A DNA stretch of 64,000 nucleotides from Acidobacteriota bacterium (GTDB lineage Bacteria; Acidobacteriota; Blastocatellia; Pyrinomonadales; Pyrinomonadaceae), in NCBI GenBank assembly GCA_023389035.1, contig JAEWFC010000030.1, positions 1 through 64,000 of the forward strand, given 5' to 3'. Below the pieces are notes generated by a model. That model was not told where the DNA came from, did no database searches, and saw nothing but the letters and a program-made list of their open reading frames with translations. This document shows, piece after piece, positions 44,672 to 53,623 of the stretch (its first letter is position 1; the number at the start of each line of letters is the position of its first letter). Position numbers and translations under genes: made by a program.

Positions 44672-46084
44672 ATGAGCATTAAAGGGTTTAGAAATTATAT
44701 TTGGTTTGGTGTCGCCGTCTTCGTTTTTGGTGCTGTTGGAGCTAACGCCCAGCCCGAAAGCAAACCAAGACCGCTGCTCCAACCGATCACCGTTCACAAA
44801 GAAGAACCCGTAAACTCATCCGCATCTTCGTCCGAGTCCTTAGTCAGAAAAACATCCAGTTCCGCATCGACCGCTGTTTTGGCGGGTTCGAGCGGTGTAA
44901 AGACCTCGATCTCATCGCTTCGTGCGATCGATATTCCCGGGAATTCCGGCGTGCTTATCGAATCGCTTGACGGCAAGATCGTTGTCGAAAGCAGCTCCGA
45001 TATTCCGCTGAATCCGGCCTCGAATGTAAAGGTTGCGACGACCTACGCGATATTAAAGACCTTCGGCCCGGACTACCGCTTCCCGACCACCATCTGGACA
45101 GACGGCGCGTACGACGAGGGAAATAAAAAGATCATCGGCAATCTCTACATCTCCGGCCGCGATCCTGTGTTCATGAACGAGCACGCCGTGATCCTTGCTC
45201 AGGAGCTGAACCGGATGGGCGTCCGCACCATCGAAGGCGACGTCATCGTGACCGACAATTTCACGATGAACTATGGCTCGACAGCCACGGCCGCTGCCAA
45301 GATGATCATCAACTCGCTCGACGTCGCCAAGCGGTCTGCCGCCACGTCGCGTGCTTATTCAAACTATCTGATCCACTCGGGCAAGCTAAAGCCGGATGCC
45401 AGCATTCCGAGCGTTACCGTCACCGGCAACCCGTACGTTCACGCTCTGCCGAGCAACGCCAAAAGCCTATTCACCCACGAATCTGCACCGATGCGTGAGA
45501 TCATCAAGGCGATGATGAGCTATTCGAATAATGAGCTCTCACACCGTCTTGGCGATATGGTCGGCGGCCCCTTCGGCGTCGCAAATATCGTTCGGCAAAA
45601 CACCGGAACGACAGCTCAGGAATTTCATATCGTCACTACCAGCGGGCTCGGCGTTAACCGCGTCACCGCAAGCGCGATGATGAAGCTGCTCCGCGTGCTT
45701 CGCACCGAACTTACGAAATCAAAGATGACCTTTGCTGACGTGATGCCGGTCGCGGGCCTCGATCCGGGCACGTTGGAATCACGTTTTGCCACCGATTTCT
45801 CACGCGGCAGCGTCATAGGAAAGACCGGCACGTTAGGTAATACCGATGGCGGTGCCAGCGCACTTGCCGGCGAGATCAACACTCGGAACGGCCAGTACCT
45901 TTTCGTGATCTTTAACCAGCGCGGCAGCGTCGCCCGTTTCCGAACATTCCAGAACTACTATGTCTCGGCAGTACAGGGAGCATTGGGCGGCCCTTCGCCG
46001 ATCACGTACAGCGGCACCTCGCTGGATGCACGCCTCGCGAAGTCGCGTATCACCTATCCCGAAACGCGTGCACGCGGCAACTGA
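44672..46084 (+). CDS. dacB: D-alanyl-D-alanine carboxypeptidase/endopeptidase (PBP4, S13)
   Basis: A 470-residue periplasmic penicillin-binding protein that trims or cleaves peptide cross-links in peptidoglycan. After a signal peptide (about residues 8-27, ending GANAQ) and a Ser-rich stretch come the three active-site motifs: S117-NVK120, SYSNNE (SxN) and GKTGT (KTG). It is compact for the family, since the domain inserted between SxxK and SxN is shorter than in E. coli DacB. ATG 44672 was chosen because it starts a clean signal peptide; a TTG at 44639 is the alternative. A terminator follows. Confidence 0.92.
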   Translation: MSIKGFRNYIWFGVAVFVFGAVGANAQPESKPRPLLQPITVHKEEPVNSSASSSESLVRKTSSSASTAVLAGSSGVKTSISSLRAIDIPGNSGVLIESLDGKIVVESSSDIPLNPASNVKVATTYAILKTFGPDYRFPTTIWTDGAYDEGNKKIIGNLYISGRDPVFMNEHAVILAQELNRMGVRTIEGDVIVTDNFTMNYGSTATAAAKMIINSLDVAKRSAATSRAYSNYLIHSGKLKPDASIPSVTVTGNPYVHALPSNAKSLFTHESAPMREIIKAMMSYSNNELSHRLGDMVGGPFGVANIVRQNTGTTAQEFHIVTTSGLGVNRVTASAMMKLLRVLRTELTKSKMTFADVMPVAGLDPGTLESRFATDFSRGSVIGKTGTLGNTDGGASALAGEINTRNGQYLFVIFNQRGSVARFRTFQNYYVSAVQGALGGPSPITYSGTSLDARLAKSRITYPETRARGN

Positions 46085-46112
46085 TCCGGCGGAAAATTAA
46101 TTTCAAGAAGAA

Positions 46113-46139
46113 GGAAGCGTCACTGACGCTTCCTTTTTT
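46113..46139 (+). terminator. Rho-independent terminator of dacB
   Basis: GGAAGCG (46113-46119) pairs with CGCTTCC (46127-46133) and six T follow; it lies 28 nt after the stop. Confidence 0.9.
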
Positions 46140-46202
46140 CGTCTGCGGTTGTTAGCTTGAGCAAAATGTCGCAAACTTCATTCTTTAGTTGAGCCGCTCC
46201 AG

Positions 46203-47957
46203 ATGAACGAACTCGAAAAGGAACCGCCCGAGACCGAAGAACCCGAAGAACTCGCCGACCCCGTCAGCGAAGCCGGAGCGGTCGAGGCCGAAACTCCCGC
46301 TCCAAAACAGCAGAGCGTTGCCCGATCAGCCGGCATCGTCTCGATCGCCGTGATGTTCTCCCGCGTGCTCGGACTTGTCCGCGAGACGATCTTTGCAAGG
46401 CTATTTGGTGCGGGATTTCTCTACGACGCGTTCGTCGTCGCGTTTAAGATACCGAACATTCTCCGCGACCTCTTTGCCGAGGGAGCACTCTCGGCGGCGT
46501 TTGTAAAGGTTTTCACCGATTACCAGATCAAAAGGACCGAGATCGAAGCGTGGCGGCTCGCCGCACTCGTCTTTAACGTGCTCGCTGTCGTGATGAGCAT
46601 TATCACGGTCATCGGTATTCTTGCTGCACCGTACATTGTCCCGCTTCTGGCTCGCGGGTTCGAGCCTGAAAAGGCCGCTCTCGCCGTTACGCTTACACAA
46701 ATAATGTTCCCGTTCATCCTGCTTGTAGCGCTGGCCGCACTCGCGATGGGCGTCTTGAACACAAAGGGCAAGTTCGGCGTACCGGCGTCCGCATCCACAG
46801 CTTTCAACATCTTTTCGATCATCGCCGGCGTAAGCCTCGCCTACTGGCTCAGCGGCGGCACTTGGGAAGCATCGGCGGACAAAAGCGCCGTCGCAAGCGA
46901 TGCGGCACAATGGGCGATCATCGGCATGGCTATCGGCACGCTGATCGGTGGTGCCGCACAGCTGCTGATCCAGGTGCCGTCGCTTTTGCGTGTCGGCTTT
47001 CGGTTCTCGCCGATCCTCAGCTTTACCGATCCGGGCGTGAGGCGCGTGATGCGGCTGATGGGGCCGGCGATAATCGGAACGTCCGCCGTTCAGATCAAGG
47101 TACTGGTCGATGTCTTCGTCGTCTCGGGCATCGAAGGCGGGCAATCCTGGCTCAGCTATTCATTTCGCTTAATGCAGTTCCCGATCGGGCTTTTCGGCGT
47201 CGCTATCGGAACTGCTGCGATCCCGGCACTCTCGCGTCTGGCATCGCAGCACGACACGCCGGCCTTTCGCTCGACGCTGACCGACGCGATGAAGCTCGTA
47301 TTCCTCATGACTATCCCGGCGGCGTGCGGTCTCGTCGTACTTGGCGAGCCCATCATCAGATTGATCTACCAGGGCGGTCGCTTCACCGCGAACGACACGA
47401 ACATGGTCGCTTGGGCACTCGCGGCGTATTCGGTCGGGCTCGCGGGCTATGCCGCGATCAAGGTTCTGTCGCCTTCATTCTACGCGCTCGACGACGCCAA
47501 GACGCCGATGTACGTCAGTCTCGTTTCGATCGCACTCCATGCTCCGACCAGCTTCGGCCTGATGTATCTGCTATCGGGCGTCGGGGTATCGCCTGAGCGT
47601 CCGAACGGGTTTGGCCACGTAGGCGTTGCTCTGGCGACCTCGGTTGTCGCCTTGTTCAACTTCTTTGCCCTGACGCTGCTGATGCGCAAACGGATCGGTC
47701 GCCTGAACGGCCGCGAGCTGTTCGCCGCGTTTCTCAAGATCGCCGTCGCGTCGGCCGCTATGTCCGCCGTCTGTTTTTTCTCATATCAGTTCCTCAGTGG
47801 CCAATTCATCGACAAGACCCTGATCGTCCGTCTGGTCGAGGCCTTTGTCCCCATCGCCCTCGGCGGCATCACGTTCATCATCGCCGCAAAGCTGCTGCGT
47901 ATCTCTGAGATCGAGACAGTGTTCGGTATCGTCCGCCGCAAGTTGTTGCGTAGTTAG
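46203..47957 (+). CDS. murJ: Lipid II flippase MurJ
   Basis: A 584-residue MOP-superfamily membrane protein that moves lipid II across the inner membrane. Fourteen or so helices follow family marks such as VARSAGIVSIAVMFSRVLGL and FKIPNILRDLFAEGALSAAF. The first 38 residues are a soluble, highly acidic and Pro-rich extension (EKEPPETEEPEELADP) not found in most MurJ proteins. It begins 118 nt after dacB and ends close to the DUF433 gene. Confidence 0.95.
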   Translation: MNELEKEPPETEEPEELADPVSEAGAVEAETPAPKQQSVARSAGIVSIAVMFSRVLGLVRETIFARLFGAGFLYDAFVVAFKIPNILRDLFAEGALSAAFVKVFTDYQIKRTEIEAWRLAALVFNVLAVVMSIITVIGILAAPYIVPLLARGFEPEKAALAVTLTQIMFPFILLVALAALAMGVLNTKGKFGVPASASTAFNIFSIIAGVSLAYWLSGGTWEASADKSAVASDAAQWAIIGMAIGTLIGGAAQLLIQVPSLLRVGFRFSPILSFTDPGVRRVMRLMGPAIIGTSAVQIKVLVDVFVVSGIEGGQSWLSYSFRLMQFPIGLFGVAIGTAAIPALSRLASQHDTPAFRSTLTDAMKLVFLMTIPAACGLVVLGEPIIRLIYQGGRFTANDTNMVAWALAAYSVGLAGYAAIKVLSPSFYALDDAKTPMYVSLVSIALHAPTSFGLMYLLSGVGVSPERPNGFGHVGVALATSVVALFNFFALTLLMRKRIGRLNGRELFAAFLKIAVASAAMSAVCFFSYQFLSGQFIDKTLIVRLVEAFVPIALGGITFIIAAKLLRISEIETVFGIVRRKLLRS

Positions 47958-48001
47958 CTATGCCCTCTATCGGCCGAAAGTATGGTAATTTTGAGGATGC
48001 T

Positions 48002-48241
48002 ATGAAAGAAAATATGCTAGACCGGATAACGATCGATCCCGACATTTGTTTCGGCAAGCCCACGATACGAGGCCTACGTTATCCCGTCGAGATGATACTC
48101 GACCTGCTAAGTTCCGGGATGACAAATGCGCAGATACTTCAAGATTATCCCGACCTCGAAGAGGATGATATCAAGGCCGCACTGCAGTTCGCTGCAAAGC
48201 TCGCAAAGGTCGATAGTCTGAATTCTGTCCTCGCAGCATAA
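48002..48241 (+). CDS. DUF433-family protein, likely antitoxin
   Basis: A 79-residue DUF433 protein with the usual RITIDPDICFGKPTIRG opening and a short helical C-terminus (DIKAALQFAAKLA). Family members are commonly paired with a DUF5615 PIN-like protein, as here. ATG 48002 follows GAGG by 5 nt; an upstream ATG at 47960 has no such site. Its TAA shares one base with the ATG of the next gene (TAATG), so the pair is coupled. Confidence 0.85.
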   Translation: MKENMLDRITIDPDICFGKPTIRGLRYPVEMILDLLSSGMTNAQILQDYPDLEEDDIKAALQFAAKLAKVDSLNSVLAA

Positions 48242-48597
48242 TGAGATTTCTCGTCGACGCCCAGCTTCCCCCCAGACTGAAAGATTGGCTGGAAGTGAGC
48301 GGCTTCGACGCTATTCACACATACGAACTCCCCAAAAAGAACAGAACACCGGATATAGAAATAGCAGGCACCGCGGACGAGATGGGCCGTATATTGATCA
48401 CCAAGGATTCAGATTTTCTGACATTAAAGATATTGAAGAACAAGCCTAAATATATCCTTAACGTGACGACTGGGAATATCGATAATGACACTTTGATCAG
48501 ACTGTTCCAGGCAAATCTCAAGACGATCGAGACTTTATTCGAGTCTTTCGAGATCGTCGAACTCGGTAATAGTTTTGTTGTAGGTAAGAACCTGTAG
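48241..48597 (+). CDS. DUF5615 PIN-like protein, likely toxin
   Basis: A 118-residue PIN-like protein. FLVDAQLPPRL at the N-terminus and ILITKDSDFL in the middle carry the acidic residues typical of DUF5615. It is expected to be a ribonuclease kept in check by the DUF433 protein encoded just before it. The start overlaps the antitoxin stop by one base; its own stop is directly followed by the carbonic anhydrase ATG. Confidence 0.85.
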   Translation: MRFLVDAQLPPRLKDWLEVSGFDAIHTYELPKKNRTPDIEIAGTADEMGRILITKDSDFLTLKILKNKPKYILNVTTGNIDNDTLIRLFQANLKTIETLFESFEIVELGNSFVVGKNL

Positions 48598-49128
48598 ATG
48601 ATCCACTCGTTCTTGAATAGTTCTCCTCGCATTCACGAAACGGCGTTTGTAACCGACGATGCGATCGTCATCGGCGACGTGGAGATCGGCGAGGACGCGA
48701 GCATTTGGTTCGGATCGATCGTTCGCGGTGACGTGAATTTCATTCGCATAGGTGCACGGACGAATATTCAGGACGGCACCGTCATTCACGTCAGCTCGAA
48801 AACGCATTCGACGATACTCGAGCATGAGATAACGGTCGGCCATCGTGTCACCCTGCACGGCTGCTACGTCGAGACCGGCTGCCTCATCGGTATCGGGGCG
48901 ATCCTGCTCGACGGCGTTCGCGTTGGTGCGAATTCATTGGTCGCCGCCGGCAGTCTGCTGACGCCCGGCACCCAGATACCTCCAGGTTCACTGGTGATGG
49001 GTTCGCCAGCCAAGGTCAAACGCCCGCTGACGGACGAAGAGCTCGCCGACCTGCCGCGATTTTGGAAAAACTACGTCGAGCTAAAAGAACATTACCGCTC
49101 GCGTAACGGCACGGATCTTCAGAGCTGA
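48598..49128 (+). CDS. Gamma-class carbonic anhydrase-like protein
   Basis: A 176-residue left-handed beta-helix protein of the gamma carbonic anhydrase group. The hexapeptide repeats run through AIVIGDVEIGEDASIWFGS onward and the zinc triad H64, H82 and H87 is present (HVSSKTH, GHRVTLHGC). It may interconvert CO2 and bicarbonate, though many members have no shown activity. Its start sits directly after the stop of the PIN-like gene, with no gap. Confidence 0.93.
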   Translation: MIHSFLNSSPRIHETAFVTDDAIVIGDVEIGEDASIWFGSIVRGDVNFIRIGARTNIQDGTVIHVSSKTHSTILEHEITVGHRVTLHGCYVETGCLIGIGAILLDGVRVGANSLVAAGSLLTPGTQIPPGSLVMGSPAKVKRPLTDEELADLPRFWKNYVELKEHYRSRNGTDLQS

Positions 49129-49242
49129 TTCACCGATCTGATCCGCGTCCATCCGCTCTTAAATTTCTCTTTCGGCCGATCAAAATAATCGTCCGCCATC
49201 CGTGTCCATCGCCGGTCATCTGTGGTTAAATTTTCCTCAGTT
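49129..49242. repeat. Degenerate intergenic repeat of CATCCGTGTCC type
   Basis: The stretch before hisS contains near-repeats GATCCGCGTCCATCCG (about 49139-49154) and CCATCCGTGTCCATCG (about 49197-49212), then GGTCATCTGTGGTTAAA. Phrases of this type occur between genes in many unrelated bacteria. No gene or clear ribosome site is present. Confidence 0.45.
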
Positions 49243-50580
49243 ATGTCAAAGACAAATCCGGCCCGCGGCATGCGGGATTTTCTGCCCGCCGACGTCCGCA
49301 AACGCGAATACGTGATCGGCATTATCAAAGAGGTTTACGAAAGCTACGGCTTCGAACCGCTAGAAACTCCGGCGGTCGAAAACCTCGAAACCCTGATGGG
49401 CAAATACGGCGAGGAAGGCAACCAGCTCGTATTCAAGATCCTGAAACGCGGCGATAAACTCGAGCAGAGTCTAGACGGTCGGGACTCGCTCGCCGATCTT
49501 GCTCTTCGCTACGACCTGACCGTTCCGCTGGCCCGCGTCGTCGCACATCACCGAAACGACCTTCCAAAGTTTTTCAAACGCTACCAGATACAGCCGGTCT
49601 GGCGTGCGGACCGGCCGGCTCGCGGACGCTTTCGAGAGTTCTACCAGTGCGACGTCGATGCGATAGGATCGAGCTCGATGGTGGTCGAAGCCGAACAGAT
49701 CTCAGCCGTCACCGAGATCCTAACGCGGCTGGGCTTTGCAGATTTTACGATCCGCCTAAACCATCGCGAGATACTCGCCGACATTCTGGATACCGCCGGC
49801 GTAGCATCTGAACTGCAGACGGACGCACTCGTCGCGATAGACAAGCTGGATAAGATCGGGCCGGAAGGCGTGCAGGCAGAGCTCGCAAGCCGCGGCATCC
49901 CCGACACAGCAGCGCAGATGCTGCTGGAGATCTTCGAACAGACCCGACAGATCATCGAGGACGGCAAGGACGTGAACCGCACGATCATGAGCAACATGAT
50001 CAATATCGTCAGCCCTGAGGTTCTCGGGGATGTCGGCCGCATTCTGCAGCTCGCGGCAAAAGCACCGTTGCAGCTCGACCCGTCGCTCGCCCGCGGGCTT
50101 TCGTATTACACAGGAGCCATATTCGAGATCACCGTCCCGGACCTCGCCGGCTCGCTCGGCGGCGGCGGACGATACGACTGCCTGATCGGAATGTTCGGCA
50201 AAGAGCAGATCCCGGCCTGCGGCTTCTCGCTCGGGCTTGAACGCATCCTGGTCGTGATGGACGAACGCGAAATGTTCCCGCCCGAGATCGCCGCTTCCGC
50301 TGCGGCTGATGTTATGGTGACGGTCTGGAGCGAAGAAACGCTCGGGGAAACTCTAAAGCTCGCGGCCGAACTTCGACGAAGTGGCATTAGGACAACGGTA
50401 TATCCTGAAGCTGACAAGTTCGGAAAACAGATGAAATACGCGGACACCATCCGGGTGCCGTATGTCTGCGTGTTTGGCGAGAGCGAGATCGCTGCGGGCA
50501 CGGTTACGATCAAGAATATGAGATCCGGAGAGCAGGAAACGATCCCGATCAAAGACGCGGCTTCAAGACTGGCCAAATAG
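49243..50580 (+). CDS. hisS: Histidyl-tRNA synthetase
   Basis: A 445-residue class II aminoacyl-tRNA synthetase charging tRNA-His. Motif 2 is RADRPARGRFREFYQCD, the histidine-specific loop is LARGLSYYTG, and motif 3 includes GFSLGLERIL; the anticodon-binding domain follows from about 345. ATG 49243 was chosen over a GTG at 49222 because SKTNPARGMRDFLP is the family's N-terminus. It is followed by the SulP gene after 4 nt. Confidence 0.96.
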   Translation: MSKTNPARGMRDFLPADVRKREYVIGIIKEVYESYGFEPLETPAVENLETLMGKYGEEGNQLVFKILKRGDKLEQSLDGRDSLADLALRYDLTVPLARVVAHHRNDLPKFFKRYQIQPVWRADRPARGRFREFYQCDVDAIGSSSMVVEAEQISAVTEILTRLGFADFTIRLNHREILADILDTAGVASELQTDALVAIDKLDKIGPEGVQAELASRGIPDTAAQMLLEIFEQTRQIIEDGKDVNRTIMSNMINIVSPEVLGDVGRILQLAAKAPLQLDPSLARGLSYYTGAIFEITVPDLAGSLGGGGRYDCLIGMFGKEQIPACGFSLGLERILVVMDEREMFPPEIAASAAADVMVTVWSEETLGETLKLAAELRRSGIRTTVYPEADKFGKQMKYADTIRVPYVCVFGESEIAAGTVTIKNMRSGEQETIPIKDAASRLAK

Positions 50581-50584
50581 TTCG

Positions 50585-52276
50585 ATGCACCGAAAGCTTG
50601 AACCTAAACTACTCTCCGTCCTGAAGGAAGGCTACACGTTCAAGCAGTTTCAGGGCGACCTGATGGGCGGGCTTACCGTCGGCGTCGTCGCACTTCCTCT
50701 CGCTATCGCTCTTGCGATAGCGTCAGGAGTCAAACCCGAACAAGGTCTCTACACCGCGATAGTCGCGGGCTTCGTCATCGCCATCCTCGGCGGGTCGCGA
50801 ACGCAGATCAGCGGGCCGACCGGGGCCTTCGTCGTTATCGTCTATGGCATCGTACAGAAATATGGTTATGACGGTCTCGTCGTAGCGACTCTGATCGCCG
50901 GTGTGATGCTCATTATCATGGGCCTCGCGCGGATGGGAGCTCTTCTTAAATTCGTACCCTATCCAGTGATCGTCGGCTTTACCTCCGGCATCGCCGTCAT
51001 AATATTCTCGTCTCAGGTCAATGAATTCCTCGGCCTCGGCATCGAGACGTTGCCCGCTGATTTTGTTGAGAAGTGGATCGCGTACGTGCTGCACATCGGC
51101 AACTTCGATCCTTATACGGTTACTGTCGGGGTCGTGTCGCTTTTGATCATTATTGCCTGGCCTAAGGTAACCCACCGTGTACCCGGTCAACTGATCGCGA
51201 TACTCGCGGTCACGTTTGCGGTTCAGTATTTTCAGATACCCGTTGCGACGATCGAAACGCGATTCGGCGGAATGCCCACCGGCCTGCCCTCACCCCAATT
51301 GCCGACCGTGACCTGGGCGGTATTTCAGGAACTGTTCACGCCTGCTCTGACGATCGCGATCCTTGCCGCACTCGAATCGCTTCTTTCATCGGTCGTGGCT
51401 GACGGTATGACCGGAACCCGGCACCGTTCGAATATGGAGCTAATTGGTCAAGGAGCGGGCAACATCGCTTCGGCGGTCTTCGGCGGGATTCCGGCGACCG
51501 GGGCTATCGCCAGAACCGCGACCAATATCAAGAGCGGCGGACAAACACCGATAGCCGGCGTTATCCACGCTATCTTTCTATTGCTTGTACTGCTCTTTAT
51601 CGGGAAATGGGCCGCGATGATCCCAATGGCGACCCTCGCAGCGGTCCTTATTGTCGTTGCATACAACATGAGCGAATGGCGAGAGTTTAGGCATTTGCTC
51701 AAAAGCCCGCGGGGCGATGTTGCCGTTTTGCTTGCGACCTTTCTACTTACCGTTTTCATCGAGCTTACGGTCGCGATACAGGTCGGGATCTTGCTCGCGG
51801 CATTTCTCTTTCTTCAAAAGATGTCAAATGAGTCGCAAGTTCAAGCGATCACGGACACGCTCGATGAGGACGAGGAATTGAACACGCGTGATATGTCAAA
51901 GATCGCGATACCCAAGGGCATCGAGGTCTTTGAGGTTTATGGCTCGTTATTCTTTGGCGCGGTAAGCCAATTTAAGGAATCTATTCGCATCGTTACGAAT
52001 AAACCCAAGGTCATAATTCTGAGAATGCGGCAGGTGCCGATCATCGACGCGAGCGGCATCCATATCCTTGAGGAGCTCGTCAACGAGTCTCACGCACAGG
52101 GTCGCGTCGTCGTCTTTTCAGCGGTCTCCCGGTCGGTATATAGAGTGATGCGGACAACGGGGTTCATCGATCTGGTAGATAAAAGGAATTTTGCTTCTGA
52201 CATTTTTGAAGCTCTTGAGATCGCGCGATCACACATCGAGGCGGGCGGAGTTGTCGATCCAGGTCTTCAAAATTGA
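50585..52276 (+). CDS. SulP-family anion transporter
   Basis: A 563-residue SLC26/SulP transporter. The N-terminal membrane domain (about residues 25-410, with GLTVGVVALPLAIALAIASG near the start) has 12-14 helices; a cytoplasmic STAS domain (about 435-555, VPIIDASGIHILEEL) follows. Substrates of the family are sulfate, bicarbonate or other anions; bicarbonate would fit the nearby carbonic anhydrase, but this is inference. It starts 4 nt after hisS. Confidence 0.92.
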   Translation: MHRKLEPKLLSVLKEGYTFKQFQGDLMGGLTVGVVALPLAIALAIASGVKPEQGLYTAIVAGFVIAILGGSRTQISGPTGAFVVIVYGIVQKYGYDGLVVATLIAGVMLIIMGLARMGALLKFVPYPVIVGFTSGIAVIIFSSQVNEFLGLGIETLPADFVEKWIAYVLHIGNFDPYTVTVGVVSLLIIIAWPKVTHRVPGQLIAILAVTFAVQYFQIPVATIETRFGGMPTGLPSPQLPTVTWAVFQELFTPALTIAILAALESLLSSVVADGMTGTRHRSNMELIGQGAGNIASAVFGGIPATGAIARTATNIKSGGQTPIAGVIHAIFLLLVLLFIGKWAAMIPMATLAAVLIVVAYNMSEWREFRHLLKSPRGDVAVLLATFLLTVFIELTVAIQVGILLAAFLFLQKMSNESQVQAITDTLDEDEELNTRDMSKIAIPKGIEVFEVYGSLFFGAVSQFKESIRIVTNKPKVIILRMRQVPIIDASGIHILEELVNESHAQGRVVVFSAVSRSVYRVMRTTGFIDLVDKRNFASDIFEALEIARSHIEAGGVVDPGLQN

Positions 52277-52464
52277 AAATTTCCCGGGACCTGCACTTCC
52301 GGCGCCGACGGGTATCGATCCGGTGAGATAGTTAAAGTGTTTTGTGAAGTGTGAGAGAAAATGTCGTGGAATTACCGATTACAAGACGGTGCTAATAACT
52401 TTCCCGTTGGGTAATTAGCTATTATACTTTCGAAGTGTGTCATCTCGACACACAGGTGAATTTG

Positions 52465-53073
52465 ATGGGTCAAACTGACACGCTGATATCCGTCACCGAA
52501 AATGTCCTTGGCGACGCAGCCGTCTCGTTTAAAAGTTACAAAGCTCTCGCCGAGCGCGCCCTCGATCAGGTCACTGATGACGAGTTTTTCCACACGCTCG
52601 ACCCCGAATCTAACTCGTTGGCGGTCATGGTCAAGCACATCGCCGGGAATTTGCGGTCCCGCTGGACAGACTTCCTGACGACCGACGGCGAAAAGCCGGA
52701 TCGGGCTCGCGATACCGAGTTCGAGATGATGAACGAGAGCCGCCAAACCCTTATGAATGCTTGGGATAGCGGCTGGCAGACGCTTTTTGACACGCTGGAT
52801 TCACTGCGTCCTGATGACCTCGCACGCAGCGTCACCATACGTTCGCAACCGCACACGGTCGTCGAAGCGATCAACCGCCAGCTGACTCATTACGCTTATC
52901 ACGTCGGCCAGATCGTCTTTCTTTGCAAGCATTTACGGGCCTCCGACTGGAAGACGCTGAGTGTTCCGAGAAATCGTTCGGCCGAATTCAACAAATACCT
53001 TGCGGAAAAGATTGGCGCCGGCGAAGAGCCCGAGCGGGGCGTGGGCAGCACAAAGGGGTTTGAGGCAAAATAA
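52465..53073 (+). CDS. DinB-family (DUF1572) protein
   Basis: A 202-residue four-helix protein of the DinB/DUF1572 group. HIAGNLRSRWTDFL and INRQLTHYAYHVGQIVFL supply the His residues that bind a metal in this fold. The cellular role is not known. ATG 52465 follows AGGTGA by 6 nt; an upstream GTG (52435) is less likely. The 188-nt gap before it has an AT-rich patch with TATACT near 52428 but no good -35. A hairpin follows after the stop. Confidence 0.85.
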   Translation: MGQTDTLISVTENVLGDAAVSFKSYKALAERALDQVTDDEFFHTLDPESNSLAVMVKHIAGNLRSRWTDFLTTDGEKPDRARDTEFEMMNESRQTLMNAWDSGWQTLFDTLDSLRPDDLARSVTIRSQPHTVVEAINRQLTHYAYHVGQIVFLCKHLRASDWKTLSVPRNRSAEFNKYLAEKIGAGEEPERGVGSTKGFEAK

Positions 53074-53100
53074 AAAGGTGCGGGCCGAAGCTGCGCACCT
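53072..53100 (-). terminator. Terminator serving the minus-strand small secreted-protein gene
   Basis: On the minus strand AGGTGCG (53100-53094) pairs with CGCACCT (53082-53076), followed by TTTTATTTT. It lies 27 nt after the stop of the 53127-53405 gene and partly overlaps the end of the DinB gene, for which it may also act. Confidence 0.75.
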
Positions 53101-53126
53101 GTCCTAAATTATAGATAGGCTTAACT

Positions 53127-53405
53127 TTATCGAATGCGAACGCGTCTGATGACCTGTGTCCGGATACGGCCGTTCGGGAGATAGGCGACCCGGATGGTCT
53201 CACGGTATCGACGGTATCCGACTCGTACGATCCGAGTCCTCGTAACAGTTCTGGGCCGCCTGTTATATCGGCGTGTGCGGTAGGTTTGCCCACTCCAGAG
53301 CTGTCCGGCCTCGGCAGCAGGTGCACTTGATGTGCGAGCCTGAACACCTGGTGCGAAAATGCCTACCGTGGCCACAATTAATCCAATGATTAGTACCTTT
53401 TTCAT
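53127..53405 (-). CDS. Small Arg-rich exported protein
   Basis: A 92-residue protein. A clear signal peptide (residues 1-23, ending GVQA) is followed by a mature part of about 69 residues with some 20 Arg, several in TRTRIVRVGYRRYRETIRV-like runs, and many Tyr and Thr. CGGAGG lies 10 nt before ATG and a terminator follows the stop, so it is very likely a real, separately transcribed gene. No domain is recognised; a basic periplasmic or surface protein that binds anionic polymers is a guess. Confidence 0.8.
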   Translation of the reverse strand: MKKVLIIGLIVATVGIFAPGVQARTSSAPAAEAGQLWSGQTYRTRRYNRRPRTVTRTRIVRVGYRRYRETIRVAYLPNGRIRTQVIRRVRIR

Positions 53406-53443
53406 GATTTTTTCCTCCGATTTTATGATCTTTTCAGCCGCAC

Positions 53444-53480
53444 GTTTTGGTTCACGTTCACGTCATAAATAGACCAAAAC
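53444..53480. promoter_or_regulatory. Inverted repeat upstream of the Arg-rich protein gene
   Basis: GTTTTGGT (53444-53451) and ACCAAAAC (53473-53480) form a perfect 8-bp inverted repeat with a 21-nt spacer, 40-75 nt before ATG 53405 in the divergent 53406-53623 region. Operator or leader hairpin are both possible. Confidence 0.4.
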
Positions 53481-53623
53481 GAATCTGAGACGGCCGTTAA
53501 GTCGAAACACTGTAACTGTAAATGCAGTGTTATCATACACTTCCTTGGAGAGCAGAGTTTATGGGTGCAACGGCCGTGCCGTACCTGTAACTGCTGTGCT
53601 AACCTTAGCCGTAGTAACGTTTT

